Shown: one piece after another, positions 26,685 to 35,178 of the stretch
Layout of the letters: the number at the start of each line of letters is the position of its first letter
Numbering within the stretch: position 1 is the first letter of the stretch
DNA from: Brevundimonas sp. NIBR10
Lineage (GTDB): Bacteria > Pseudomonadota > Alphaproteobacteria > Caulobacterales > Caulobacteraceae
Assembly (NCBI RefSeq): GCF_027912515.1
Contig: NZ_CP115464.1
Location: forward strand, 1,612,001-1,676,000
DNA length: 64,000 nucleotides
Direction: 5' to 3'
Made by a program: the position numbers and the translations under genes
Notes under the pieces: generated by a model
Databases searched by the model: none
Seen by the model: the letters and a program-made list of their open reading frames with translations, nothing else
Told to the model about the DNA's origin: nothing

Positions 26685-29600
26685 TTACGCCACCAGCGTC
26701 TCGGCCTGTTTCAGGTCGACGCTGACCAACTGGCTCACACCTCGCTCCGGCATGGTCACCCCATACAGCCGGTCCATGCGGCTCATGGTCACCGGGTTGT
26801 GGGTGATGACGATGAAGCGGGTGTCGGTGCGGTTGCGCATCTCGTTCAGCATCCGGCAGAACCGGTCGACGTTGGCGTCGTCCAGCGGGGCGTCGACCTC
26901 GTCCAGCACGCAGACCGGCGCGGGGTTGGCCAGGAAGACGGCGAAGATCAGCGCTGCCGCCGTCAGGGCCTGTTCGCCCCCGCTCATCAGCGACATGACC
27001 GACAGCCGCTTGCCGGGCGGACAGGCGAAGATCTCGAGGCCGGCCTCCAGCGGATCGTCGCTCTCGAGCAGTTTCAGCTCGGCCTGACCGCCGCCGAACA
27101 GGGCCTCGAACAGGCTCTTGAAATTGTCGTTGATGATGTCGAAGGCGGCGACCAGACGCTCGCGACCCTCGGCGTTCAGCTCGTCGATCCCGTCCCTCAG
27201 CCGGGCGATGGCGGTGGTCAGGTCCGACCGCTCGATCCGCATGGTGTTCAGGCGTTCGGCGTATTCGTCGGCCTCCTCCTCGGCGCGCAGGTTGACGGCA
27301 CCCAGCTGTTCGCGCTCGCGCTCCAGCCCGTACAGCAGGCTCTCGGCCCCGGCGGCGTCCGGCGGGCGGGCGACGGCGTCGTCGATCAGCTTCTGACCCA
27401 GGGCCTCGGGCTCCATCTGCGCCGTCTCGCGCACGGTCTCGGCGGCCGTGGCCAGACGTTCGGCGGCGGCCTCGGCCCGTGCGGCCAGACCGGCGCGGGC
27501 CTCGCGCGCAGAGGCGGCGGCGGCGTCGGCGGCGCGTGAGGCGCGGTCTGCATCGCCGGCCTCGGTCTCGGCCGTGGCCAAGGCGTCGGCGGACGCCTTT
27601 CGCCGGGTCTCGGCGGCGGTCAATGTGTCGAGCAGTTTCGACCGCTGGGCCGCCAGGGCCTCGGGCGCCGTCCGGGCCTGGGCCAGCAGGGCAGCGGATT
27701 TTTCGGCGTCGCCGGCCAGGGCGGCGATGCGGGCCGCGGCGTCCTTGGCCCTCGTCGCCCAGCCATCGCGCTCGCGGGTCAGACCCGTCAGGCGGGCCTC
27801 GCGCCCGGTGCGTTCGCGGGCCTCGGCGTCGCGATCGGCGCGGGCGGTGCCTGCGGCGGTTCGGGCGGCGTCGGCGGCCGTGCGGGCGGCGGTGAGGTCG
27901 TCGCGCAAGGTGGCCAGGGTCTCCGACGGAGCGTCGGTGGTCAGGGCCTCGGCCAGGGCGGCTTGCGCCGCCGCGACCTCGTCGGCCTGACGCGCCAGGG
28001 TCTCGTCCAGGGCCTGGGAGCGAGCCTCGCGGCGGGCCTGGTCGCGGGACAGGGCCTCGACCCGGTCGCGGGCGGCGGTGACGGCCTTGTCGGCGGCGAA
28101 GGGGGCTAGGCGCGCGGTCTTCACCGCCTCTTCCGCCGCGCGGAAGGCCTCGGTGGCGGCCTTCTGAGCGGTCTGGGCGGCGTCGAGCGCGGGTCTGCCC
28201 TCGTCGATCGCGGCCTCCAGCTCGGCCAGTCGTCCGCGCTGGGCGAGGCGGACGGCGGCGGGGCGGGGGGCCTCTGCCCGGCTGACGAACCCGTCCCACC
28301 GGAACAGGTCGCCCTCTCTCGTCACCAGCCGCGCGCCGGGGGGCAGCTGGGCGGCGAAACCGGGGGCCGCCGCCCTGTCCACGACGCCGCACAGGGCGAG
28401 GCGGGCGGCGAGCTGGTCGGGGGCCTTCACATGGGCCGACAGGGGCGACACCCCGGCGGGCCAGATCGGGGCGGGGGGCGTGGCACCCGCCCAGTAGGCG
28501 GCGGCCTTCGGATCCAGTGCCGCGTCCAGGTCGTCGCCCAGCGCGGCGGCCAGGGCGGCCTCATAGCCCTTTTCGGCCGAGACCTTGTCCAGCGCCGGGG
28601 CATGGTCGCGCTTGGCCGAGACCAGCAGGGAAGCCAGGCCCCGCGCCTCGGTCTGGAGCCGGCCCAGCCGGTCCTCGGCGGCGCGGGCGGCGGTGCGGGC
28701 ATCCTGTTCCGCGCGGGCCCGGTCTGCGCGCAGGCCTTCCGCGGTCTCAACGGCGGCGCGGGCGGCGGTCAGAGTATCGGCGGCCTGCTCCAGCGCCGTA
28801 CGGGCCGTCGCCAGTTCCGGCGTTTCGAGCGGCCCCAGCACCTCGCGTTCACGCCGGGCCTGGGCCAGAGCCGCCTCGGCGCGGGCGACGCGGGCTTCGG
28901 CGTCGCGCTTCCGGGCCGTCTCGGCATTGGCGCGGGCTTCGACGGCGGCCAGGGTTCCGGCGATGCGCTCGACCTCGGCGTCGGCGGCGCGGCGGGTGTC
29001 CTCGGCCGTGACCAGCGCCGCGTCCAGTTCCGGGCCACGCGCCGGCGCGGCCGCGACTTCGGCGGTCAGGGCGTCGAGATCGGCGGTCAGCCGGGCCAGT
29101 TCGGCGGCGGCATCCTCGGCCATCCTGGCCTCACGCTCGGCGTCGGCGGCGATGCGGGCGGCCTCGGCCGTCAGGCGTTCGACCTCGGCTCGCGCCTGCT
29201 GCTCGGCCATGTCGAGCCGGTCGCGTTCGAGGCTGGCCCGGTGCAGCAGGGCGGCGGCGACGGCGTCCTCCTCCCGGGCGGGCTTCAGGCCTTCCTGCGC
29301 CGACAGGGCGGCGGTCTGGGCCCGAGCCGCCGCGCCGGTCGCATCGGTCACGGCCCGGTCGGCCTCGCGCAGTTCGTCGGCGGCGGTTTCGGCCGCGACC
29401 CGCGCGTCGTTCCAGCGGACGTACAGAAGCGCGGCCTGCAACGCCCGGATCTCGGCCGAGATCTTCTTGTACTTCTCGGCCTGACGCGCCTCGCGCTTCA
29501 GCCGGGTCAGGGCCGTTTCCAGCTCGCGACCGATGTCGTCGAGCCGCTCGAGGTTGGCCTCGGCCGCCTTGAGACGCAGTTCGGCCTCGTGGCGTCGGGT

Positions 29601-30122
29601 GTGCAGGCCGGCGACCCCGCCCGCTTCTTCCAGGATACGGCGGCGGTTCTGGGGCTTGGCGGCGATCAGCTCGCTGATCTGGCCCTGACGCACCAGGGCG
29701 GGAGAGTTGGCCCCCGTCGAGGCGTCGGCGAACAGAAGCTGGACATCACGCGCCCGGACCTCCTTGCCGTTGATCCGATAGGTGGACCCTTGCCCCCGGT
29801 CGATGCGGCGCGAGACCTCCAGCACCGGCGAATCCGTGAAGGGCTGGGGTGCCCGGCGCTGCGCATTGTCGATGGTCAGCTGGACTTCGGCGTGGTTGCG
29901 CGGCGGGCGGTTCGAGGCCCCGGCGAAGATGACGTCGTCCATGCCCTGGCCGCGCATGGCCTTGGCCGAGTTGGCCCCCATGACCCAGCGCATCGATTCC
30001 AGCACATTGGACTTGCCGCAGCCGTTGGGGCCGACGATGCCGGTCAGGCCGGGTTCGATGAAGACCTCCGACGCATCGACGAAGGACTTGAAACCCACAA
30101 GGCGGAGGCGCTGGAACTGCAT
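26685..30122 (-). CDS. smc: chromosome segregation ATPase SMC
   Basis: SMC condensin subunit of 1145 residues. N-terminal Walker A ([12 protein letters not shown]), two long Ala/Arg/Glu-rich coiled coils, a hinge at about residues 490-600 (with [19 protein letters not shown] and [14 protein letters not shown]), and a C-terminal ATPase half with [14 protein letters not shown] signature and the Walker [14 protein letters not shown]. It acts with ScpAB in chromosome organisation. The coiled coils are extremely GC- and Ala-rich, producing many long spurious frames. Four dsbA-like genes precede it on the same strand (96-bp gap). Confidence 0.98.
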   Translation of the reverse strand: MQFQRLRLVGFKSFVDASEVFIEPGLTGIVGPNGCGKSNVLESMRWVMGANSAKAMRGQGMDDVIFAGASNRPPRNHAEVQLTIDNAQRRAPQPFTDSPVLEVSRRIDRGQGSTYRINGKEVRARDVQLLFADASTGANSPALVRQGQISELIAAKPQNRRRILEEAGGVAGLHTRRHEAELRLKAAEANLERLDDIGRELETALTRLKREARQAEKYKKISAEIRALQAALLYVRWNDARVAAETAADELREADRAVTDATGAAARAQTAALSAQEGLKPAREEDAVAAALLHRASLERDRLDMAEQQARAEVERLTAEAARIAADAEREARMAEDAAAELARLTADLDALTAEVAAAPARGPELDAALVTAEDTRRAADAEVERIAGTLAAVEARANAETARKRDAEARVARAEAALAQARREREVLGPLETPELATARTALEQAADTLTAARAAVETAEGLRADRARAEQDARTAARAAEDRLGRLQTEARGLASLLVSAKRDHAPALDKVSAEKGYEAALAAALGDDLDAALDPKAAAYWAGATPPAPIWPAGVSPLSAHVKAPDQLAARLALCGVVDRAAAPGFAAQLPPGARLVTREGDLFRWDGFVSRAEAPRPAAVRLAQRGRLAELEAAIDEGRPALDAAQTAQKAATEAFRAAEEAVKTARLAPFAADKAVTAARDRVEALSRDQARREARSQALDETLARQADEVAAAQAALAEALTTDAPSETLATLRDDLTAARTAADAARTAAGTARADRDAEARERTGREARLTGLTRERDGWATRAKDAAARIAALAGDAEKSAALLAQARTAPEALAAQRSKLLDTLTAAETRRKASADALATAETEAGDADRASRAADAAAASAREARAGLAARAEAAAERLATAAETVRETAQMEPEALGQKLIDDAVARPPDAAGAESLLYGLEREREQLGAVNLRAEEEADEYAERLNTMRIERSDLTTAIARLRDGIDELNAEGRERLVAAFDIINDNFKSLFEALFGGGQAELKLLESDDPLEAGLEIFACPPGKRLSVMSLMSGGEQALTAAALIFAVFLANPAPVCVLDEVDAPLDDANVDRFCRMLNEMRNRTDTRFIVITHNPVTMSRMDRLYGVTMPERGVSQLVSVDLKQAETLVA

Positions 30123-30218
30123 CGCACTCCCTGAGCCGACGGGTTGGGACGAAAGCCCGCTGGGGGGCTCGACCCCTTATAGAGCCTGATTCATCGCGTG
30201 GGGGGAATCAGCTGCGAC

Positions 30219-30836
30219 TCAGCGGTTGAGCAGGGGATCGATGGCGGCGGCCAGGTCCTCGATCGGCACGACGCCTTCCATCTTTTGTCCGTTGACGAAG
30301 AAGGTCGGGGTCTTGGTAGCACCCGCCGCCGACCCGCCCTGAGCCGTGCGCCAGATGGCGGCCTCGACGGCGGGGTCGGCCATGCAGGCGGCGATCTCTT
30401 CGGGTGTCCGGCCGGTCTCGGCGACGGCGCGGCTGTACCATTCGCTGACGGGTCCGAAGTTGCGGGCCGTGCCTTGCCACAGGAACAGGGTGTGGACGAC
30501 GTCGAAATAGCGGCCGGGTGCCGCGCAGCGGGCGATGGAGGCCGAACGGATCGCCTCCTGGACCGGCTGGGTCGGCAGGTCGCGGAACACGAACCGAACC
30601 TGGCCCGTGTCGATGTAGCGTTCCTTGAAGGCGCGAAAGACCCCGATCTGCCACTCGGCGCAGTGGGGGCAGGCGAAGGAGCCGTATTCGATCACCGTCA
30701 CCGGCGCGTTCGGATCACCCAGCACCTGATCGGCCGCCGTCACGCGCGGCGGAGCCCCTTGCGCCGTCGCCGTCCCACCGATGCACACCGGCAGGGCCAG
30801 CATCAGCACCAGAATGAGACGACGGAACAGGATCAT
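30219..30836 (-). CDS. DsbA-like thiol:disulfide oxidoreductase 1 (CPHC)
   Basis: A 205-residue exported thioredoxin-fold protein: signal peptide MILFRRLILVLMLALPVCIGG, VIEYGSFACPHCAEW with a CPHC active site as in E. coli DsbA, a helical insertion, and the cis-Pro loop TKTPTFFVNG. It is of the Thioredoxin_4/BdbD-like type. Expected role: disulfide formation in periplasmic proteins. It is the last of four tandem paralogues and lies 4 bp after the second. Confidence 0.9.
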   Translation of the reverse strand: MILFRRLILVLMLALPVCIGGTATAQGAPPRVTAADQVLGDPNAPVTVIEYGSFACPHCAEWQIGVFRAFKERYIDTGQVRFVFRDLPTQPVQEAIRSASIARCAAPGRYFDVVHTLFLWQGTARNFGPVSEWYSRAVAETGRTPEEIAACMADPAVEAAIWRTAQGGSAAGATKTPTFFVNGQKMEGVVPIEDLAAAIDPLLNR

Positions 30837-30840
30837 GGGG

Positions 30841-31461
30841 TCAGCGTCCGGGAGCGGCGGCCCCTATGGCGGTCGCCAGGGCTTCGATGTTCGGGTCGCC
30901 TGCAAAAGCCCTGCCATTGACGAAGAAGGCGGGGGTCGAGGTGATGCCCGCCGTGATCGCGGCGTTGACGTCAGCGTTCAGGGCTTCCTGGCGGCCTGGC
31001 GCGGTGAAACAGGCCTGCATCTCTTCCCGGGTCCGACCGCTGGCCGCGAGCGCATTGTCGAACCAGGCGCGGCCCCCGCCGGTCGCCAGCGAGGCCTGAC
31101 CGGCGAACAGCGACGTCGCGACGTCGAAGAACCGGCCGGGCGCGGCGCAGCGGCCGATGATGGCGGCAGCCATCGAATACTGCTGCGGATCGGTCGGCAG
31201 GTCGCGGAACACCAGCTTGACCCGGCCCGTGTCGATGAACCGGGCCTTGAAGGCCGGGAAGACCTCATTGAACCAGTGACCGCAGTGGGGGCAGGTGAAG
31301 GAGGCGTATTCGATCACCGTCACCGGCGCATCGGCCCGCCCCAGCACCCGGTCGGCGGCCGTCACCGGCGGTGGGGTCTGGGCCGAGGCGGCGGGGGCCA
31401 CGACCGCCAAGGGTGCGACGGCAAGAGCCAGGATCAACAGAAGGCGACGCAGCACGGACAT
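30841..31461 (-). CDS. DsbA-like thiol:disulfide oxidoreductase 2 (CPHC)
   Basis: A 206-residue paralogue of the neighbouring gene. Signal peptide MSVLRRLLLILALAVAPLAVV with cleavage near ASAQ, active site TCPHCGHW, cis-Pro loop TSTPAFFVNG. It is a soluble periplasmic protein by prediction, like copy 1 and unlike copies 3 and 4. A Cys at the late EMQACF position is shared by three paralogues, a possible structural disulfide. Gaps to its neighbours are 4 and 6 bp. Confidence 0.9.
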   Translation of the reverse strand: MSVLRRLLLILALAVAPLAVVAPAASAQTPPPVTAADRVLGRADAPVTVIEYASFTCPHCGHWFNEVFPAFKARFIDTGRVKLVFRDLPTDPQQYSMAAAIIGRCAAPGRFFDVATSLFAGQASLATGGGRAWFDNALAASGRTREEMQACFTAPGRQEALNADVNAAITAGITSTPAFFVNGRAFAGDPNIEALATAIGAAAPGR

Positions 31462-31467
31462 CGATCC

Positions 31468-32091
31468 CTATTTGGCCAGTTCGGGGTCGATGGCGGCTTC
31501 CAGGATCGGCATGGGCGGGCCTTCGCCGCCGGTGTAGGCGACGGTCTTTCCGTTGACCATGAAGGTGGGCGTGCCGGTCACCCCGGCGGCGACCGCGGCC
31601 TGGACGCGTTTCTCGAGCGCGGCGACGGCCTTTTCGTCGGTCACGCATTCCTGGAATTGGGTCTCGGACATGCCGAAGCCACCGGCCGTCTTGACCAGGG
31701 AGGCGCGGGGGCTGATCGCGCCTGACTGCCACTCGGCCTGGTTGGCCAGCAATTCGTGGATCACGTCGAAATACTTGTCCGGCCCGGCGCAGCGCGCCAT
31801 CAGGAAGCCTGCGGCCGCGATCTCGGCGGGCGGGGTCGGCAGTTCGCGGAAGACGTAGCGGACCTTGTTGGTATCGACGTATTTGGCCTTGAACGCGGGC
31901 CAGGTGTTGTTCTGCCATGCCGCGCAGTGACCGCAGGTGGGCGAGGCGTATTCGACGACGGTCACCTTGGCCCCCTCGGCCGCGCCCATCGCCATGTCGC
32001 CCTCGGCCGCGCCGGAGCCGCCGCCGCACGCCGCCAGCGTCAGGGCCGCTGCAGCCATCGCCAGGCCGGCCAGTGTCTTCATCGGGGTCAT
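31468..32091 (-). CDS. DsbA-like lipoprotein 3 (CGHC)
   Basis: A 207-residue paralogue with a lipoprotein signal (lipobox LAAC followed by Gly-Gly-Gly) and therefore membrane-anchored in the periplasm. Active site TCGHCAAW: CGHC is the dipeptide of eukaryotic protein disulfide isomerase, with a redox potential usually intermediate between DsbA and thioredoxin. Cis-Pro loop TGTPTFMVNG. Second ATG three codons in (32082) is an alternative start. Confidence 0.9.
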   Translation of the reverse strand: MTPMKTLAGLAMAAAALTLAACGGGSGAAEGDMAMGAAEGAKVTVVEYASPTCGHCAAWQNNTWPAFKAKYVDTNKVRYVFRELPTPPAEIAAAGFLMARCAGPDKYFDVIHELLANQAEWQSGAISPRASLVKTAGGFGMSETQFQECVTDEKAVAALEKRVQAAVAAGVTGTPTFMVNGKTVAYTGGEGPPMPILEAAIDPELAK

Positions 32092-32109
32092 GTTGGTTTC
32101 CGTCCGCTC

Positions 32110-32745
32110 TTATTTGGCCAGGGCCGCGTCGATCTTCTCTGACAGGCCGGTCAGGCTGGTGTCGATCACCTTCTCGCCGTTGACGAGGAATGTCGGGGTG
32201 CCGGTGACTCCGGCGTCCAGCCCGGCTCGTATCCGCGCCTCCATGCCGGCGATGGCTTCGGGGTCGGTGACGCAGGTCTGGAACTGGGCCTCGCTCAGCC
32301 CCGCCTCCAGGGCGATCGGCAGCAGAACGTCACGGGGCGGGACGCCGCCGAAAATCTGGTCCTGGCTGGCCATGATCTTGTGGATCACGTCGAAATACTT
32401 GTCCTCGCCGGCACAGCGCGCGATCAGGAACCCGGCCGTGGCGACGGGGACGGGCGAGGTCGGGAACTCGCGGAAGACATAGCGCACCTTGTTGTTGTCG
32501 ACGTATTTGGCCTTGAAGGCGGGCCAGGTCTGCTCCTGCCATTCGGCGCAGTGGCTGCACGTCACCGAGGCGTATTCGACGACCGTGACCTTGGCCCCCT
32601 CGGGCGCGCCCATCCCGATATCGCCCTCGGCCGGCTTGCCCGCTCCGCCGGAACAGGCCGCCATCGCAATGGTCGCCAGCGCCGCGCCGGTGATGGCCGC
32701 CCGCCGGCTCATGGCGGCGAAGGTGAAGGGTATCGTGGCGCGCAT
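32110..32745 (-). CDS. DsbA-like lipoprotein 4 (CSHC)
   Basis: First gene of the four-copy array. The protein is about 211 residues from the ATG at 32745 (AGGA eight bases upstream); ATGs at 32772 and 32712 are alternatives, the latter giving the tidiest lipoprotein signal. Lipobox MAAC followed by Ser-Gly-Gly, active site TCSHCAEW, cis-Pro loop TGTPTFLVNG. It is closest to copy 3, including the EGAKVTVVEYAS start and KYVD-NKVRYVFRE segment, indicating a recent duplication of the lipoprotein form. Confidence 0.88.
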   Translation of the reverse strand: MRATIPFTFAAMSRRAAITGAALATIAMAACSGGAGKPAEGDIGMGAPEGAKVTVVEYASVTCSHCAEWQEQTWPAFKAKYVDNNKVRYVFREFPTSPVPVATAGFLIARCAGEDKYFDVIHKIMASQDQIFGGVPPRDVLLPIALEAGLSEAQFQTCVTDPEAIAGMEARIRAGLDAGVTGTPTFLVNGEKVIDTSLTGLSEKIDAALAK

Positions 32746-32929
32746 GGCGAGATCCTGAAGGCGGCGGGTCATGATGATCGCGCGATTCCCCGAGGATGGG
32801 ACGGTCCGCACGACACCGATTGTCGAGAACAGGTGCGGCGAAGTTTTGTCAACGTGTGGACGGGTCGCATGGATGGCAGGGCCGAACAACTCCGCCTATC
32901 TCTTGGTGATTATTGATGAGCTAAATGTC

Positions 32930-33091
32930 ATGTCTCCAGCCAAAGGGCTCATGAAGCTCACAACTCCATCATTGCCTGTGTGTGACCGTGATCGGATCAG
33001 CCGCGCCCTGATCGCTGGAGAGCAGAGCGGTGAACCTCAACCATTCGATTTCGAGGCTTTCAGGAAGCGCAAGGCGAAGCGGTCCAGCTAA
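32930..33091 (+). pseudogene. orphan ParD-like antitoxin remnant
   Basis: The last 30 or so codons read RALIAGEQSGEPQPFDFEAF followed by basic residues, closely matching the toxin-binding C-terminus of ParD antitoxins. The expected N-terminal ribbon-helix-helix DNA-binding domain is not visible in this frame, and no ParE toxin follows; the next gene is on the opposite strand. Local sequence is more AT-rich than its surroundings. It is best read as a degraded toxin-antitoxin remnant, though a small expressed peptide cannot be excluded. Confidence 0.5.
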
Positions 33092-33098
33092 GCTGATC

Positions 33099-33506
33099 TC
33101 AACCGCGCGGCCATCTGCTTAAGGGCCCCCTGGCCGCCCAGGCGCGCGTCTTCTCGTCCCCCATATCGGCGTCAATGACGTGCCGGGCCTCGAATGGGAG
33201 TTCTGAGCCGAGCCAAAAGACATCGTTCTCTGCGATCTCTGAGGGCTGATTGTCGAGAAGGCCGATGTAGACGCCCGCCTCCAGTCGTTCGCTCACGACG
33301 ACCCACATCCGCTCCACTGCTTCCTGCGCTTCATCGTCGACGGCAAGCTTGAATATGAGTTTCGCCAGATCACCGGGCCGCAAGGCGCGTCTGATGCGAA
33401 TGTCGGGGATGTGAAAAGTCTGCGGGTTCTCCTTTTGCCGAACCTCGGCATCGTCGAGAGACCAGCCGTCGCGGTGAAGGTCAGGCATAGAGATTGTCGC
33501 TGGCAT
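33099..33506 (-). CDS. DUF2314-like protein
   Basis: A 135-residue protein whose middle (PGDLAKLIFKLAVDDE, then VERMWVVVSERLEAGVYIGLLDN and FEARHVID) matches the pattern of DUF2314 proteins, which are small and sometimes associated with immunity or stress functions. The ATG at 33506 overlaps the stop of the DUF721 gene (TGATG), implying coupled translation. Function unknown. Confidence 0.65.
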   Translation of the reverse strand: MPATISMPDLHRDGWSLDDAEVRQKENPQTFHIPDIRIRRALRPGDLAKLIFKLAVDDEAQEAVERMWVVVSERLEAGVYIGLLDNQPSEIAENDVFWLGSELPFEARHVIDADMGDEKTRAWAARGPLSRWPRG

Positions 33507-34075
33507 CAACGCGTCCGATCCATCTTGCCCTTCGCCTTGTCCGACAGCACGGCCCGCCCGAGATTGGCCAGCGCGGCCTTCAGCGCGTCAGGCGCGGCTT
33601 CCACCGACTTCGCCAGATCCGCCTCGGCGGCGGCGTCGAGGGGGTCGATGCGGCGGCGCGCGCCCTTTGTGGAGGCGGCGGGTTGGGGGAGGGGTTTCAC
33701 CGGCCCTTGCGCGATACGCAGCTTTTCCACCGCGCCGGGGCCGAGGAACAGGTTGACGCGCGACAGGATCTCGGCCGACTGATGCTGGACCAGCAGGGCG
33801 GCGGGGCCGGCGACGCGCAGCTCCAGGGTGCCCCCCGAACCGGCGCGGCCCTTGGTCAGTTTCTGGGGACGGGTGACGCGGGCCAGCTGATCGCCGACGA
33901 TCTCGCGCCAGCGCGGCTCCAGCGCCCCGGCCCCGCGCCCGTATTTCTCGTCCAGCTCGCGAATGAAGGGGGCGAGCGCCCGACCCGCAGGCGGTGCCGG
34001 GCGCGGCGCGGGGCGCGTCCGTCGCCGCGACAGGATCTCGCGGGTCTCGCTTTCCGTGGGCAGGTCGCGGGCCAT
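33506..34075 (-). CDS. DUF721 / DciA-like protein
   Basis: A 189-residue basic protein with the DUF721 fold: KYGRGAGALEPRWREIVGDQLARVTRPQKL followed by a GTLELRVAGPAALLVQHQSAEILSRVN segment (shortened here: family pattern G-L-x-V-x-s-xx-W-x-q-L). DUF721 includes DciA, the ancestral loader of the replicative helicase DnaB in bacteria lacking DnaC. The C-terminal third is Ala/Lys-rich and probably disordered. It diverges from mutY across 20 bp. Confidence 0.78.
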   Translation of the reverse strand: MARDLPTESETREILSRRRTRPAPRPAPPAGRALAPFIRELDEKYGRGAGALEPRWREIVGDQLARVTRPQKLTKGRAGSGGTLELRVAGPAALLVQHQSAEILSRVNLFLGPGAVEKLRIAQGPVKPLPQPAASTKGARRRIDPLDAAAEADLAKSVEAAPDALKAALANLGRAVLSDKAKGKMDRTR

Positions 34076-34095
34076 GGCCCTATATAGCCGAACCG

Positions 34096-35139
34096 ATGAC
34101 CGACGTCGCCCGCTCCGCTTCCGATCAGATTGCCGCCGTCCGCGCCGCCCTGCTGGCCTGGTACGACGAGGCTGCGCGGACCCTGCCGTGGCGAGCGCCG
34201 CCGGGGTCGGGGGTGCGGACCGATCCCTACCGGGTCTGGCTGTCCGAGGTCATGCTGCAACAGACGACGGTGCCGCACGCGACGCCCTATTTCCTCAGCT
34301 TCACCGCGCGGTGGCCGACGGTGGGTGATCTGGCGGCGGCGGAGGACGGGGACCTGATGGCGGCCTGGGCGGGCCTCGGATACTACGCCCGCGCCCGCAA
34401 TTTGCTGGCCTGCGCGCGGGCGGTGGCGGGCGAGCATGGCGGGGTGTTTCCGGATACCGAGGCGGGCTTGCGGGCCTTGCCGGGCGTCGGGGCCTACACG
34501 GCGGCGGCGGTGGCGGCGATCGCCTTTGATCGGCCGGCCAATGTCGTGGACGGCAATGTCGAACGGGTCATGGCCCGGCTGTTCGCGGTCGAGACGCCGG
34601 TTCCTGCGGCGAAACCGGAGCTGGCGCGGCTGGCCGGATCGCTGGTGACGGAAGATCGTCCCGGAGACTGGGCCCAGGCCCTGATGGACCTCGGCGCGAC
34701 CGTGTGCCGGCCCAAGTCGCCGCTCTGCCTGATCTGTCCGGTCAGTGCCTGGTGCGCGGGCTATGCGACGGGCGCGCCGGAACGCTATCCGGTGAAGACG
34801 AAAAAGGCCGACCGGCCCCATCGGCTGGGCACGGCCTGGGTGCTGCGGGACGGCCAGGGGCGGGTGGCTCTGGTACGGCGGCCGGACAAGGGATTGCTTG
34901 GCGGGATGCTGGGCCTGCCGACGGGGGAGTGGGCCGGGTTAGTATCGCATGCCGCTCCCGTCGCAGCCGACTGGGCGGACGCTGGCGCGATCGAACACGT
35001 CTTCACCCACTTCAGCCTGACCCTGTCGGTCAAGGTGGCGGAAGGCGAGGGAGACTTCATCTGGACCCCCGAAGGCGAGGCGCTCAAGGCCTTGCCGACC
35101 GTCTTTGCCAAGGCGCTGACGCGGGGGTTGGCGGCATGA
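34096..35139 (+). CDS. mutY: adenine DNA glycosylase
   Basis: MutY excises adenine mispaired with 8-oxoguanine. The 347-residue protein has the helix-hairpin-helix (LPGVGAYTAAAVAAIAF) and catalytic Asp in VVDGNVERV, the Glu in LSEVMLQQTTV, the [4Fe-4S] cluster CRPKSPLCLICPVSAWC (C-x6-C-x2-C-x5-C), and a C-terminal NUDIX-like 8-oxoG recognition domain ending with FTHFSLTLSV. The ATG at 34096 is preferred to an upstream reading that would overlap the divergent DUF721 gene. Confidence 0.97.
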   Translation: MTDVARSASDQIAAVRAALLAWYDEAARTLPWRAPPGSGVRTDPYRVWLSEVMLQQTTVPHATPYFLSFTARWPTVGDLAAAEDGDLMAAWAGLGYYARARNLLACARAVAGEHGGVFPDTEAGLRALPGVGAYTAAAVAAIAFDRPANVVDGNVERVMARLFAVETPVPAAKPELARLAGSLVTEDRPGDWAQALMDLGATVCRPKSPLCLICPVSAWCAGYATGAPERYPVKTKKADRPHRLGTAWVLRDGQGRVALVRRPDKGLLGGMLGLPTGEWAGLVSHAAPVAADWADAGAIEHVFTHFSLTLSVKVAEGEGDFIWTPEGEALKALPTVFAKALTRGLAA

Positions 35140-35178
35140 TGTCTTCGCTACCCCGTCGCTTGGTAACAGGCAGGAGCG

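Noticed and set aside
26668..28392. 574-residue minus-strand frame inside smc
   Set aside because: It is a frame-shifted shadow of the smc coiled coil, rich in Arg/Gly/Pro, with no domain.
28431..30134. 567-residue plus-strand frame opposite smc
   Set aside because: It is antisense to a clear SMC ATPase and has the Gly/Arg/Gln composition typical of antisense frames in GC-rich genes.
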